Below, piece by piece: positions 1 to 6,054 of a DNA stretch of 10,023 nucleotides. Numbering within the stretch: position 1 is the first letter of the stretch; each line of letters starts with the position of its first letter. The stretch is from UBA1067 sp050874585 (GTDB lineage Bacteria > Verrucomicrobiota > Kiritimatiellia > RFP12 > UBA1067). Position numbers and translations under genes: made by a program. The notes under the pieces were generated by a model. It worked only from the letters and a program-made list of their open reading frames with translations. It was not told where the DNA came from and searched no databases. The stretch lies in the NCBI GenBank assembly GCA_050874585.1, contig JBNMKZ010000076.1, positions 1 through 10,023 on the forward strand, in the 5' to 3' direction.

Positions 1-5
1 ATTTG

Positions 6-14
6 TGGTATAAT
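6..14 (+). promoter_or_regulatory. Extended -10 promoter of the putative ncRNA
   Basis: TGG followed by a perfect TATAAT box (9-14) forms an extended -10 element, and the next bases are AT. The same TGGTANAATAT core recurs before the genes at 777 and 3610, which supports it as a real promoter. Transcription would start near 20-22. A -35 region cannot be judged because the window begins 8 bases upstream of the box. Confidence 0.7.
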
Positions 15-20
15 ATCCGC

Positions 21-316
21 CGTTGTTTGGATTGGAACGAGGTCTTCATGTGGAGGACTCGCGTCCGGTGCGAAGAGGAAACGGTGAAGTTGGCCGCGAC
101 GGCTGCCGAGTGGGCAGGGTCGCGATGGATGAAAGGCCGACGGAACGGGTTTCGCCGGACGGACTGCTGGCGATCCGCCGTGTGCGGATGCGCGGGCCGT
201 GGCTTGTGCCGCGGAGGGCGGCGCTTCCGGCGCGAAAGTCGGGGCGCGACGCGGGCGAAAGGCCCGAAATCAGGGATTCGGACGGAGGTCGAGCGGCCTC
301 CGTCCGTCTTTTTATT
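21..316 (+). ncRNA. Putative structured non-coding RNA, about 290 nt, family unknown
   Basis: The segment lies between a TGGTATAAT promoter and a strong intrinsic terminator. Its open frames are Arg/Gly-rich, have no recognisable domain, and run straight through the terminator, so a protein is unlikely. It holds a series of stems. One spans 32-68, with CGAG/CTCG pairing at 38-41/58-61 and a G.A mismatch. CGCGAC (95-100) pairs with GTCGCG (119-124), enclosing CTGCC/GGCAG. ATCCGC (173-178) pairs with GCGGAT (184-189). CCGTGGC (197-203) pairs with GCCGCGG (208-214). CGGGC/GCCCG closes a GAAAG loop at about 253-267. I looked for the conserved cores of RNase P RNA, tmRNA, SRP RNA, 6S RNA and common riboswitches and found no convincing match. 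The 5' end is inferred from the promoter. It could also be an unusually long leader that terminates before any gene. The RNA call is an inference; the stems and terminator are visible directly. Confidence 0.5.
279..316 (+). terminator. Strong rho-independent terminator
   Basis: A 12-bp stem is formed by CGGACGGAGGTC (279-290) and GGCCTCCGTCCG (295-306), with a GAGC loop and one G-U pair. TCTTTTTATT follows at once. This is a textbook intrinsic terminator and sets the 3' end of the putative RNA. Confidence 0.88.
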
Positions 317-334
317 GCCGTGGGGAGGGGAAAA

Positions 335-436
335 AGACAGCCTGACTTAAAAGTTGAGACAGGCTGACTCTGACTTCGAGACAGGCTGACTCTAACTTCG
401 AGACAGGCTGACTCGACTTTTGAGACAGCCTGACTT
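335..436 (+). repeat. Tandem array A: 22-bp repeat, 4 full copies plus a partial fifth
   Basis: Units start at 335, 357, 379, 401 and 423, so the period is exactly 22 bp. The core is AGACAGGCTGACT, an imperfect dyad (AG.CAG.CTG.CT). The first and last copies have a central C (CAGCCTG), the middle three a central G (CAGGCTG). The remaining 9 bp varies around (T)GACTTCG or CGACTTTTG. There are no unique spacers between repeats, so it is not a CRISPR. The array starts 18 bp after the terminator T-run. No function is recognised. A period of two helical turns would put the dyads on one DNA face, which would suit a multimeric binding site, but that is inference. Confidence 0.88.
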
Positions 437-449
437 TGCCCAAAAGTCG
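414..449. repeat. Inverted repeat closing array A
   Basis: CGACTTTTG (414-422) is the exact reverse complement of CAAAAGTCG (441-449), enclosing the last CAGCCTG copy in an 18-nt loop. It overlaps the end of the 22-bp array. The same CGACTTTTG word reappears in the hairpin at 571-607, so the two elements are related. Confidence 0.65.
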
Positions 450-767
450 TGCGGACCTTCCGTTTTTCACCCGGGGAAGGACATCCAACTGCCGCGGTTT
501 CCAGTTGAGAACCCGTCCGTTTCGCGATTTTCGTTCCTCGCGGCGACATTTTTTCGGCAAGGGAGAGCCGAAGTCCGCCTGTCTCGACTTTTGAGTCGTG
601 CGGACTTTCCGCCGCGGAAGCGCCGCGCCCGGGCGACAAATTGGACTGCGGACGACACTGAATTGGGGTCGGTTGTCTTTGCCACTGAAGGCACAGAAGG
701 CCGTCTCGCGGCACACTGAAAGGGGGTGCCTAAACCGCCGCGCAAAGCCCCCGAGTTTGCGGTTTTA
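437..767. other. Gene-free stretch rich in small inverted repeats
   Basis: No convincing coding frame is present; the open frames here are Ser/Arg-rich and have no recognisable domain. A run of short dyads is visible: CCTTCC/GGAAGG (456-480), CAACTG/CAGTTG (486-507), CGCGA/TCGCG (523-542), the larger element at 571-607, TTCCGC/GCGGAA (607-619) and the palindrome CGCCCGGGCG (626-635). GTCGTGCGGAC occurs twice, near 446-456 and 595-605. A 9-bp direct doublet, CACTGAAGG then CACAGAAGG, lies near 682-700. No tRNA or rRNA is seen. It probably descends from decayed repeat elements. Confidence 0.6.
571..607. repeat. 37-bp nested inverted repeat
   Basis: The outer arms AAGTCCGC (571-578) and GCGGACTT (600-607) are perfectly complementary. 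The inner arms CGACT (585-589) and AGTCG (594-598) close a TTTG loop. A CTGTCT stretch on the left side is the reverse complement of the AGACAG word of array A. There is no T-run, so it is not an intrinsic terminator. It shares sequence with the end of array A (GTCGTGCGGAC). Confidence 0.7.
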
Positions 768-776
768 TGGTAGAAT
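768..776 (+). promoter_or_regulatory. Extended -10 promoter touching the start codon of the ABC ATPase gene
   Basis: TGG plus TAGAAT (771-776) forms an extended -10 box preceded by a short T-tract and followed by AT, like the promoters at 6 and 3574. No -35-like hexamer is seen at the usual distance. The predicted start of transcription, near 783, falls at or after the first possible start codon of the gene (ATG 777 or GTG 783). That implies a leaderless mRNA. Confidence 0.65.
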
Positions 777-1577
777 ATGCGTGTGCTACTGGACATCAGC
801 AACTTGAGCGTCTCGTTTCGCAATGACGAGGGCGTTGTGACGGAAGCCGCAGTTGACGTCAACCTGACGCTCAATCGCGGCGAAGTCTTGGGCGTTGTCG
901 GGGAGTCCGGCAGCGGCAAGAGTTCCGTCGCAATGAGCGTGGCGCGGCTCCTGCCGAGTCCGCCTGCCTTCTATCCGTCGGGGCGGATTCTGCTGGACGG
1001 CGTAGATACGCTCAAGATGCCGCTGGCGGACCTTCGCCGCCTGCGCGGCAAGAAAATCGGCGTGGTCTTTCAGGATCCCGTCGGGTCGCTCTCGCCCCTG
1101 CACCGCATCGGTGACCAGCTTGTCGAAACGGTGCGCCTGCACGAACGCCTTTCGCGGAAGGCGGCACGGGAGATGTCCATTGAGTGGCTGGGGCGCGTCG
1201 GGATTCCCGATCCGGAACTTCGGGCGCGGGCCTATCCGCACGAGCTTTCGGGCGGCATGCAGCAACGTGTGATGATTGCGATGGCCCTGATGCTCGACCC
1301 CGATCTCGTGATTGCGGATGAGCCGACGACGGCACTGGATGTGACGGTTCAGGCCCAGGTCCTGCGCCTGATGCGCCACCTGCACCGCGCCCATTCGGGC
1401 ATCCTGCTCATCACGCACGACCTGGGCGTCGTGTCGCAGATGGCGACGAAAATTGCGGTGATGAAGGCGGGGCGCGTCGTTGAGACGGCGGATGACCCGG
1501 CGGCCTTCTTCGCACATCCGGTGCATCCCTATTCGCAGAATCTGATTGCCGAGGCGCGGAAAATGGAGTTCAAATGA
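777..1577 (+). CDS. Oligopeptide/dipeptide-type ABC transporter ATP-binding protein (OppD/DppD family)
   Basis: This is a cytoplasmic ATPase that would power uptake of peptides or similar solutes through a membrane permease. The nucleotide-binding domain is complete: Walker A GESGSGKS (42-49), Q-loop QDP (Q99), signature LSGGMQQR (157-164), Walker B LVIADE (177-182), D-loop TALD and switch His214 (ITHD). The C-terminus stops soon after HPYS (250-253), so the oligopeptide-family tail is mostly absent; 266 aa compares with roughly 320-330 for typical OppD. Start: an in-frame TAG lies at 771-773, and the first beta strand (LLDISNLSVSF) is needed, so only ATG 777 or GTG 783 fits. No Shine-Dalgarno is present and the -10 box abuts the ATG, so GTG 783 as a leaderless start is attractive. 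No permease or binding protein is nearby. It overlaps the next gene by 4 bp (ATGA). The family call is firm; the substrate is unknown. Confidence 0.88.
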   Translation: MRVLLDISNLSVSFRNDEGVVTEAAVDVNLTLNRGEVLGVVGESGSGKSSVAMSVARLLPSPPAFYPSGRILLDGVDTLKMPLADLRRLRGKKIGVVFQDPVGSLSPLHRIGDQLVETVRLHERLSRKAAREMSIEWLGRVGIPDPELRARAYPHELSGGMQQRVMIAMALMLDPDLVIADEPTTALDVTVQAQVLRLMRHLHRAHSGILLITHDLGVVSQMATKIAVMKAGRVVETADDPAAFFAHPVHPYSQNLIAEARKMEFK

Positions 1578-2236
1578 AGAGGATTGGAATTATTGGTGCG
1601 GGGCGGTTCGGGCTGTCGCTGGCGGAGTCGCTCGCGAATGCGGGAACGGAAGTCCTGCTCATCGACCGGAATCGTCCGGCGATGCAGAGTGCGAGCGAAT
1701 TCGCGACGGCCCTTCAGGGTGACGCGACGCAGCCGCACGTGCTGGAGGAGGCCGGGTTCGGCGAGTGCGATGCCGTCGTCGTGGCCATCGGGTCGAATGT
1801 CGAGGCCTCGATTATGGCCACGGCGAACTGCAAGGAACTTGGCGTCCAGACGGTCGTTTCGAAGGCGACCAGCGAACTGCACGGGCGCATTCTTCGGCGC
1901 ATCGGTGCCGATTCGGTCGTTTATCCCGACCGCGACAGTGCCCATCGCCTGGCGCGGGCCATTGCGAACCATTCCGTCGTCGACTTTCTGGAGGTTTCGG
2001 ACGGCTATTCGATTGCCGAGATTGCGGTGCCGGAGGAGGCGCGTGGGCTGACGCTTGCGGCGGCGGACCTGCGTAAGCGCACCGGGGTCACCGTGCTCTG
2101 CATCCGCCGTGCGGATGAGGATCCGAAGAAGCCGCGCAAGGTTCTGATTCCGCGTCCCCAGGAGGATGTCCTCCAGTCGGACGACCGGCTGATTGTCTTC
2201 GGCGAAACGCGCAAGCTCGACGAGCTCTCGGAATAA
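1574..2236 (+). CDS. TrkA/KtrA-type potassium channel regulatory subunit (RCK_N + RCK_C)
   Basis: This is a cytoplasmic gating subunit of a Trk/Ktr potassium uptake system that binds nucleotide through a Rossmann fold. The N-terminal RCK domain begins MKRIGIIGAG, with the GxGxxG motif at 8-13 and acidic D31 at the end of the second strand. The ALQGD (46-50) and VVVAIGSN (68-75) stretches are typical of the family, as is YPDRDSAHRLA (117-127). A C-terminal RCK_C domain covers about 142-215 and ends DDRLIVFG. At 220 aa it matches the usual single-module KtrA length. It starts inside the previous gene (ATGA overlap) and ends 4 bp before murA. The membrane partner (KtrB/TrkH) is not in the window. 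Family confidence is high; the choice between KtrA and TrkA naming is open. Confidence 0.9.
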   Translation: MKRIGIIGAGRFGLSLAESLANAGTEVLLIDRNRPAMQSASEFATALQGDATQPHVLEEAGFGECDAVVVAIGSNVEASIMATANCKELGVQTVVSKATSELHGRILRRIGADSVVYPDRDSAHRLARAIANHSVVDFLEVSDGYSIAEIAVPEEARGLTLAAADLRKRTGVTVLCIRRADEDPKKPRKVLIPRPQEDVLQSDDRLIVFGETRKLDELSE

Positions 2237-2240
2237 CGGC

Positions 2241-3524
2241 ATGGGTGCATTCATCATTCAGGGCCGCAAGGTCATCTCGGGGACGCATGCGGTTTCCGGG
2301 AACAAGAATGCCGCGCTGCCGATGATTGCCGCGGCACTGATGACGTCCGAACCGGTCACGCTGACCAATGTGCCCGACATTGCCGACGTCGAGTCGATGC
2401 TGCAGGCGGCGAAGGGCTTTGGCACAACCGTTGTCCGCGACCGTGCGGCCGGGACGGTGACGCTGACGACCGCGAAACTTCGCAGTGCACGGATTCCCCC
2501 GGCCCTGGCGGCGCGGATTCGCACGAGTTTTCTTTTTGCGGGGCCGCTTCTGGCCCGCGCCGGACGAGCCTCGCTTCCGCCGCCCGGCGGCGATGCCATC
2601 GGTCATCGCCGACTTGACACGCATTTCGCCGGCTTCCGTGCCCTTGGCGCGAAGGCGACGGTGGGGCGTACGGCCCTGCGGCTGAAGGGCGAATTGAAGG
2701 GGACGCACATCCTCTTGGACGAGGCGAGCGTGACGGCGACGGAGAACATCCTGATGGCGAGCGTGCTCGCGCATGGGAAGTCCGTCATCTACAACGCGGC
2801 GTGTGAACCGCACGTCGTTGACCTTGCCGCGATGCTGAACGCCATGGGGGCGAAGGTCTCGGGGGCTGGCACGAATCGCATCGAGGTCGAGGGGGTTGAG
2901 CGGCTGGGCGGCTGCACGGCGCGTGTCGGGTGCGACTACATCGAGGCGGGCAGCTACATTGTCGCGGCGGCGGTGACGGGGGGTGAGCTGACCCTGACCG
3001 GCATCGACTCCGAGCCATTCGTGGTCCTTTCGGGTGCGTTCGCCCGTTTTGGCGTGACCTGGACAATCGATGCGCGGGCCAAGACCCTGCGCTATGTGCC
3101 GAAGAAACGGCTGAAGATGAAGTACGACCTTGGCGATGCGATTCCCTCCATCGGGGACGGCCCGTGGCCGGCGTTTCCGTCGGACATGATGAGCGTGCTG
3201 GTCGTTCTTGCGACCCAGGCGCGAGGGACGTGCCTCTTCTTCGAGAAGATGTTCGAGTCGCGCCTCTACTTCGTCGACCATCTCAAGCAGATGGGGGCGA
3301 AGATTGTCCAGTGCGACCCGCACCGCGTCCTTGTGACAGGGCCTTCGCAACTGTACGGCTCGAAGGTGAGTTCGCCCGACATCCGGGCGGGCATTGCGCT
3401 TGTCATCGCGGCACTGGCGGCGAAGGGCGAGACGCGCATCCTGAACGCCGAGACGGTGGATCGCGGCTACGTGGCGATTGAGCGGGAGCTTTCGGCCCTT
3501 GGTGCGGGCATTGTCCGTCAGTAG
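2241..3524 (+). CDS. murA: UDP-N-acetylglucosamine 1-carboxyvinyltransferase MurA, Asp-type active site
   Basis: MurA transfers enolpyruvate from PEP to UDP-GlcNAc, the first committed step of peptidoglycan synthesis in the cytoplasm. The length, 427 aa, fits the family (about 420). Visible marks are GNKNAALP with Lys22 and Asn23, a loop PPGGDAIGHRRLDTH (114-128), FPSD with catalytic Asp315 (E. coli Asp305), DIRAGIALV (380-388) and DRGY with Arg408. The loop residue that is Cys115 in E. coli is Asp118 here (GAT at 2592-2594), as known in Mycobacterium tuberculosis and Chlamydia enzymes, which are insensitive to fosfomycin. The chosen start gives MGAFIIQGRK, the conserved beginning. An upstream GTG at 2193 would add 16 unconserved residues inside the previous gene. 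It lies 4 bp after the RCK gene and is followed by an intrinsic terminator. Confidence 0.95.
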   Translation: MGAFIIQGRKVISGTHAVSGNKNAALPMIAAALMTSEPVTLTNVPDIADVESMLQAAKGFGTTVVRDRAAGTVTLTTAKLRSARIPPALAARIRTSFLFAGPLLARAGRASLPPPGGDAIGHRRLDTHFAGFRALGAKATVGRTALRLKGELKGTHILLDEASVTATENILMASVLAHGKSVIYNAACEPHVVDLAAMLNAMGAKVSGAGTNRIEVEGVERLGGCTARVGCDYIEAGSYIVAAAVTGGELTLTGIDSEPFVVLSGAFARFGVTWTIDARAKTLRYVPKKRLKMKYDLGDAIPSIGDGPWPAFPSDMMSVLVVLATQARGTCLFFEKMFESRLYFVDHLKQMGAKIVQCDPHRVLVTGPSQLYGSKVSSPDIRAGIALVIAALAAKGETRILNAETVDRGYVAIERELSALGAGIVRQ

Positions 3525-3546
3525 TTCGCGGTATCTGAAGGGAAAG

Positions 3547-3574
3547 GTCCTTGTGCCGCACGGACGGTTTTTTT
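3547..3574 (+). terminator. Intrinsic terminator after murA
   Basis: GTCC (3547-3550) pairs with GGAC (3562-3565) and GTG (3553-3555) with CAC (3559-3561). The loop is CCG and there is a 2-nt TT bulge. GG and a run of seven T (3568-3574) follow. The stem is short, 7 bp, but GC-rich and well placed, 23 bp after the murA stop codon. The T-run is shared with the upstream part of the alaS promoter. Confidence 0.6.
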
Positions 3575-3582
3575 GGTAAAAT
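3574..3582 (+). promoter_or_regulatory. Extended -10 promoter of the alaS operon
   Basis: TGG plus TAAAAT (3577-3582), followed by AT, forms an extended -10 box after a T-tract. It matches the elements at 6-14 and 768-776. Transcription would start near 3589, leaving a leader of about 20 nt that contains a GAGGTGG ribosome binding site (3602-3608). It is the only promoter seen for the six-gene operon to 9623. Confidence 0.7.
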
Positions 3583-3609
3583 ATACAGAACCTAAGGAAT
3601 TGAGGTGGA

Positions 3610-5415
3610 ATGATGAAGAATTTGACGGCGGACGAACTCCGCGACCTGTATCTGAAGTTTTTTGAGTCGAAGGGGCACAAGATTATCCCCGGGGCATCGG
3701 TGATTCCCGAGAACGACCCGACGGTCCTCTTCACGACGGCGGGCATGCACCCGCTCGTGCCGTACCTGATGGGTGCCCAGGAACACCCGGCGGGCAAGCG
3801 TTTGACGGACGTCCAGAAGTGCGTCCGCACGGGCGACATTGACGAAGTGGGCGACGCGGCGCACCTGACATTCTTCGAGATGCTTGGCAACTGGTCGCTC
3901 AACGACTACTTCAAGCCGGAGGCGATTGCCTGGAGCTTCGAGTTCCTGACGACGAAGCTCGGCTTTGATCCGGCGGATCTGTACGTGACGGTCTTTGCGG
4001 GCGAGGATGGCATTCCGCGTGACGACGAGGCGATTGAACTCTGGAAGAAGCAGGGGCTGCCCGAAAGCCATATCTTTCCTCTGCCGCGTGAGGACAACTG
4101 GTGGGGTCCGGCCGGCACGACCGGTCCGTGCGGTCCCGACACCGAGATGTTCATCGACACGCACAAGCCGTCCTGCGGACCGAATTGTCGTCCCGGCTGC
4201 CACTGCGGCAAGTACATTGAGATTTGGAACAATGTCTTCATGCAGTACAACAAGAATGCGGAGGGCAAGTTCGAGCCGCTCGGGCGGCACAACGTGGATA
4301 CGGGCATGGGTGTCGAGCGCACGGTCTGCATGCTGAGCGGTGCGCCGACCGTTTACGATACCGAGATCTTCGCGCCCATCATGAAGGCGATTGACGAGCT
4401 TTCGACGGTGAAGCCCGAGGATGCGGAACTGGCGCTTCGGGCGCGGCGGATTATCGCCGACCACATGCGCACGGCGACGTTCATCCTCTGCGACCCGAAG
4501 GGCGGCGTGAAGCCGGGCAACGTCGGTGCGAACTACGTGCTGCGCCGTCTCATTCGCCGCGCCGTGCGCTACAGCCGCTTCCTCGGCATTGCGCCGGGCT
4601 TTACGGTGAAGCTTGCCGAGGTCATTTGCGCGAAGTACAACCATGTCTACCCCGAATTGGCGGTGAACCTTGAGCAGTGCCGCAAGGACCTTGAGGCGGA
4701 GGAGAGCCGGTTCAACCAGACGCTGGACAAGGGCGAGGCGATGTTCAACAAGGTCGCCGAACAGCTCAAGGCCCACGGGCAGTCGCAGATTAGCGGCAAG
4801 ACGGCGTTCAAGCTCTACGATACGTTCGGCTTCCCGTTCGAGATGACGCTTGAAATGGCGGACAAGGCGGGTCTGACGGTCGACAAGGCGGGCTTTGACG
4901 AGGCGAACCGCAAGCACCAGGAACTGTCGCGGACGACGAGTGCCGGTGCGTTCAAGGCGGGTCTTCAGGACAACAGCGAGGTCGTGACGCGGATGCACAC
5001 GGCGACGCACCTTCTCCATGCTGCCCTCCACAAGGTTCTTGGTCCGACGGCGAACCAGAAGGGGTCGAACATCACGGCGGAACGCCTGCGCTTCGACTTC
5101 ACCTGGCCCGAGAAGATGACCCCCGAGCAGATTGCCGAGGTCGAGAAGCTCGTCAACGAATGGATTGCCCAGGGCATTGACGTCACGAAGAAGATGACGA
5201 CGGTCGAGGAGGCGAAGAAGGAAGGTGCGATGGCACTCTTCGGCGCGAAGTACGGCGACCAGGTCTCGCTCTATTCGATTGGCGACGTCTCGAAGGAAAT
5301 CTGCTGCGGTCCGCACGTGGCGAACACGCGCGAACTCGGCAGCTTCAAGATTTTGAAGGAGCAGTCCTCGTCCGCCGGCGTTCGCCGCATCAAGGCCGTC
5401 ATCGGCAATATGTGA
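3610..5415 (+). CDS. alaS: Alanyl-tRNA synthetase, short form without the C-terminal domain
   Basis: It charges tRNA-Ala with alanine and, through its editing domain, removes Ser and Gly. The class II core is clear: PTVLFTTAGMHP (37-48), HLTFFEMLGNWSLNDYFK (85-102), GMGVER (232-237) and DHMRTATF (284-291). The editing zinc site is HTATH (His463, His467) plus Cys565 and His569 in ICCGPHV, where most enzymes read CGGTHV. At 601 aa it lacks the C-terminal DHHA1/C-Ala domain of the usual 850-880 aa enzyme. The ending is natural: the stop is followed 3 bp later by tmk. Short enzymes like this are known from spirochaetes and some other lineages. A Cys-rich insert (C189, C193, C197, C199) may bind metal. 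A GAGGTGG site ends 1 base before ATG 3610; ATG 3613 is equally possible. First gene of operon 2. Confidence 0.95.
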   Translation: MMKNLTADELRDLYLKFFESKGHKIIPGASVIPENDPTVLFTTAGMHPLVPYLMGAQEHPAGKRLTDVQKCVRTGDIDEVGDAAHLTFFEMLGNWSLNDYFKPEAIAWSFEFLTTKLGFDPADLYVTVFAGEDGIPRDDEAIELWKKQGLPESHIFPLPREDNWWGPAGTTGPCGPDTEMFIDTHKPSCGPNCRPGCHCGKYIEIWNNVFMQYNKNAEGKFEPLGRHNVDTGMGVERTVCMLSGAPTVYDTEIFAPIMKAIDELSTVKPEDAELALRARRIIADHMRTATFILCDPKGGVKPGNVGANYVLRRLIRRAVRYSRFLGIAPGFTVKLAEVICAKYNHVYPELAVNLEQCRKDLEAEESRFNQTLDKGEAMFNKVAEQLKAHGQSQISGKTAFKLYDTFGFPFEMTLEMADKAGLTVDKAGFDEANRKHQELSRTTSAGAFKAGLQDNSEVVTRMHTATHLLHAALHKVLGPTANQKGSNITAERLRFDFTWPEKMTPEQIAEVEKLVNEWIAQGIDVTKKMTTVEEAKKEGAMALFGAKYGDQVSLYSIGDVSKEICCGPHVANTRELGSFKILKEQSSSAGVRRIKAVIGNM

Positions 5416-5418
5416 GCC

Positions 5419-6054
5419 ATGGAGCGCGGCAGGTTCATCACCTTCGAAGGCGGCGAGGGGTGCGGCAAGTCCACGCAGGTTCGCCGTCTGGCGGCGGCCT
5501 TGGCGGAGCGCGGCATTGAAGCGGTCTTTACGCGTGAACCCGGCGGTACGCGGTTGGCGGAACTGATTCGCGGGCTTCTCCGCGAAGAACTGCAGGATCC
5601 GCCCTGCGACAAGGCCGAACTCCTGCTCTTTCTGGCCGCACGGGCGCAGCTCGTGAAGAACGTCATCGAGCCGGCCCTCACGGCCGGCAAGTGGGTCGTG
5701 AGCGACCGCTTCAGCGATTCGACGTTCGCCTACCAGGGGTATGGACGCGGACTCCCGTTGGAGACGCTGCGCGTTCTCAACGAATTCGCCACGAGCGGAT
5801 TGACGCCCGACCTGACGCTTCTGCTGGACGTTGAACCGGGGACGGCGCAGGCCCGTCTGCGCGGACGTGAGGCGGCGACGGCCACAACGGCGGATCGCAT
5901 CGAGTCCGCCGGTTCTGACTTTCACGCCCGCCTGCGTGCGGGATTCCTTGAAATGGCCGCCGCCGATCCGGAGCGCATCGTGAAGATTGATGCAAACGGT
6001 TCGCCGGACGAGGTGTGGGAACGGGTATGGAAGTCACTGCGGCCTTTCATCTGA
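5419..6054 (+). CDS. tmk: Thymidylate kinase
   Basis: It phosphorylates dTMP to dTDP with ATP, a required step of dTTP supply, in the cytoplasm. At 211 aa it has the normal length. The P-loop is FEGGEGCGKST (9-19), the dTMP-binding REPGGT lies at 39-44, and DRFSDSTFAYQG (96-107) holds the conserved DR(F/Y) pair. The lid region carries DRIE with Arg160, fitting the E. coli-like type in which the lid supplies the catalytic arginine. The start ATG lies 3 bp after the alaS stop. The 3' end overlaps holB by 28 bp when holB starts at ATG 6027. The tmk-holB pair is a widespread gene order in bacteria, which supports both calls. Confidence 0.95.
   Translation: MERGRFITFEGGEGCGKSTQVRRLAAALAERGIEAVFTREPGGTRLAELIRGLLREELQDPPCDKAELLLFLAARAQLVKNVIEPALTAGKWVVSDRFSDSTFAYQGYGRGLPLETLRVLNEFATSGLTPDLTLLLDVEPGTAQARLRGREAATATTADRIESAGSDFHARLRAGFLEMAAADPERIVKIDANGSPDEVWERVWKSLRPFI

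Noticed and set aside
21..316. RNase P RNA or tmRNA
   Set aside because: GGAAAC near 78 and GGCAGGGT near 113 faintly recall RNase P RNA, but the conserved P4 elements are missing and GGCAG is the arm of a local hairpin. No tRNA-like 3' end for tmRNA.
3..367. Overlapping open frames of about 115 aa in the putative RNA segment
   Set aside because: Arg/Gly/Trp-rich, no domain, and they read through the strong terminator at 279-316.
335..436. CRISPR array
   Set aside because: Repeats are directly adjacent with no unique spacers, and no cas gene is present.
46..714. Minus-strand Ser/Arg-rich open frame of 222 aa
   Set aside because: Its repeated VSKVESACLEV-like text is only the translation of the 22-bp DNA repeat; it crosses the terminator and has no domain.
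2193..2240. Upstream GTG start for murA
   Set aside because: Adds 16 unconserved residues inside the RCK gene; MurA proteins begin near the ATG at 2241.
2088..3902. Minus-strand open frame of 604 aa opposite murA
   Set aside because: Shadow of murA and its neighbours; no domain and it crosses an operon boundary.
3592..5925. Minus-strand open frame of 777 aa opposite alaS and tmk
   Set aside because: A GC-driven shadow: Arg/Leu/Val/His-rich with no recognisable domain, opposite two certain genes.
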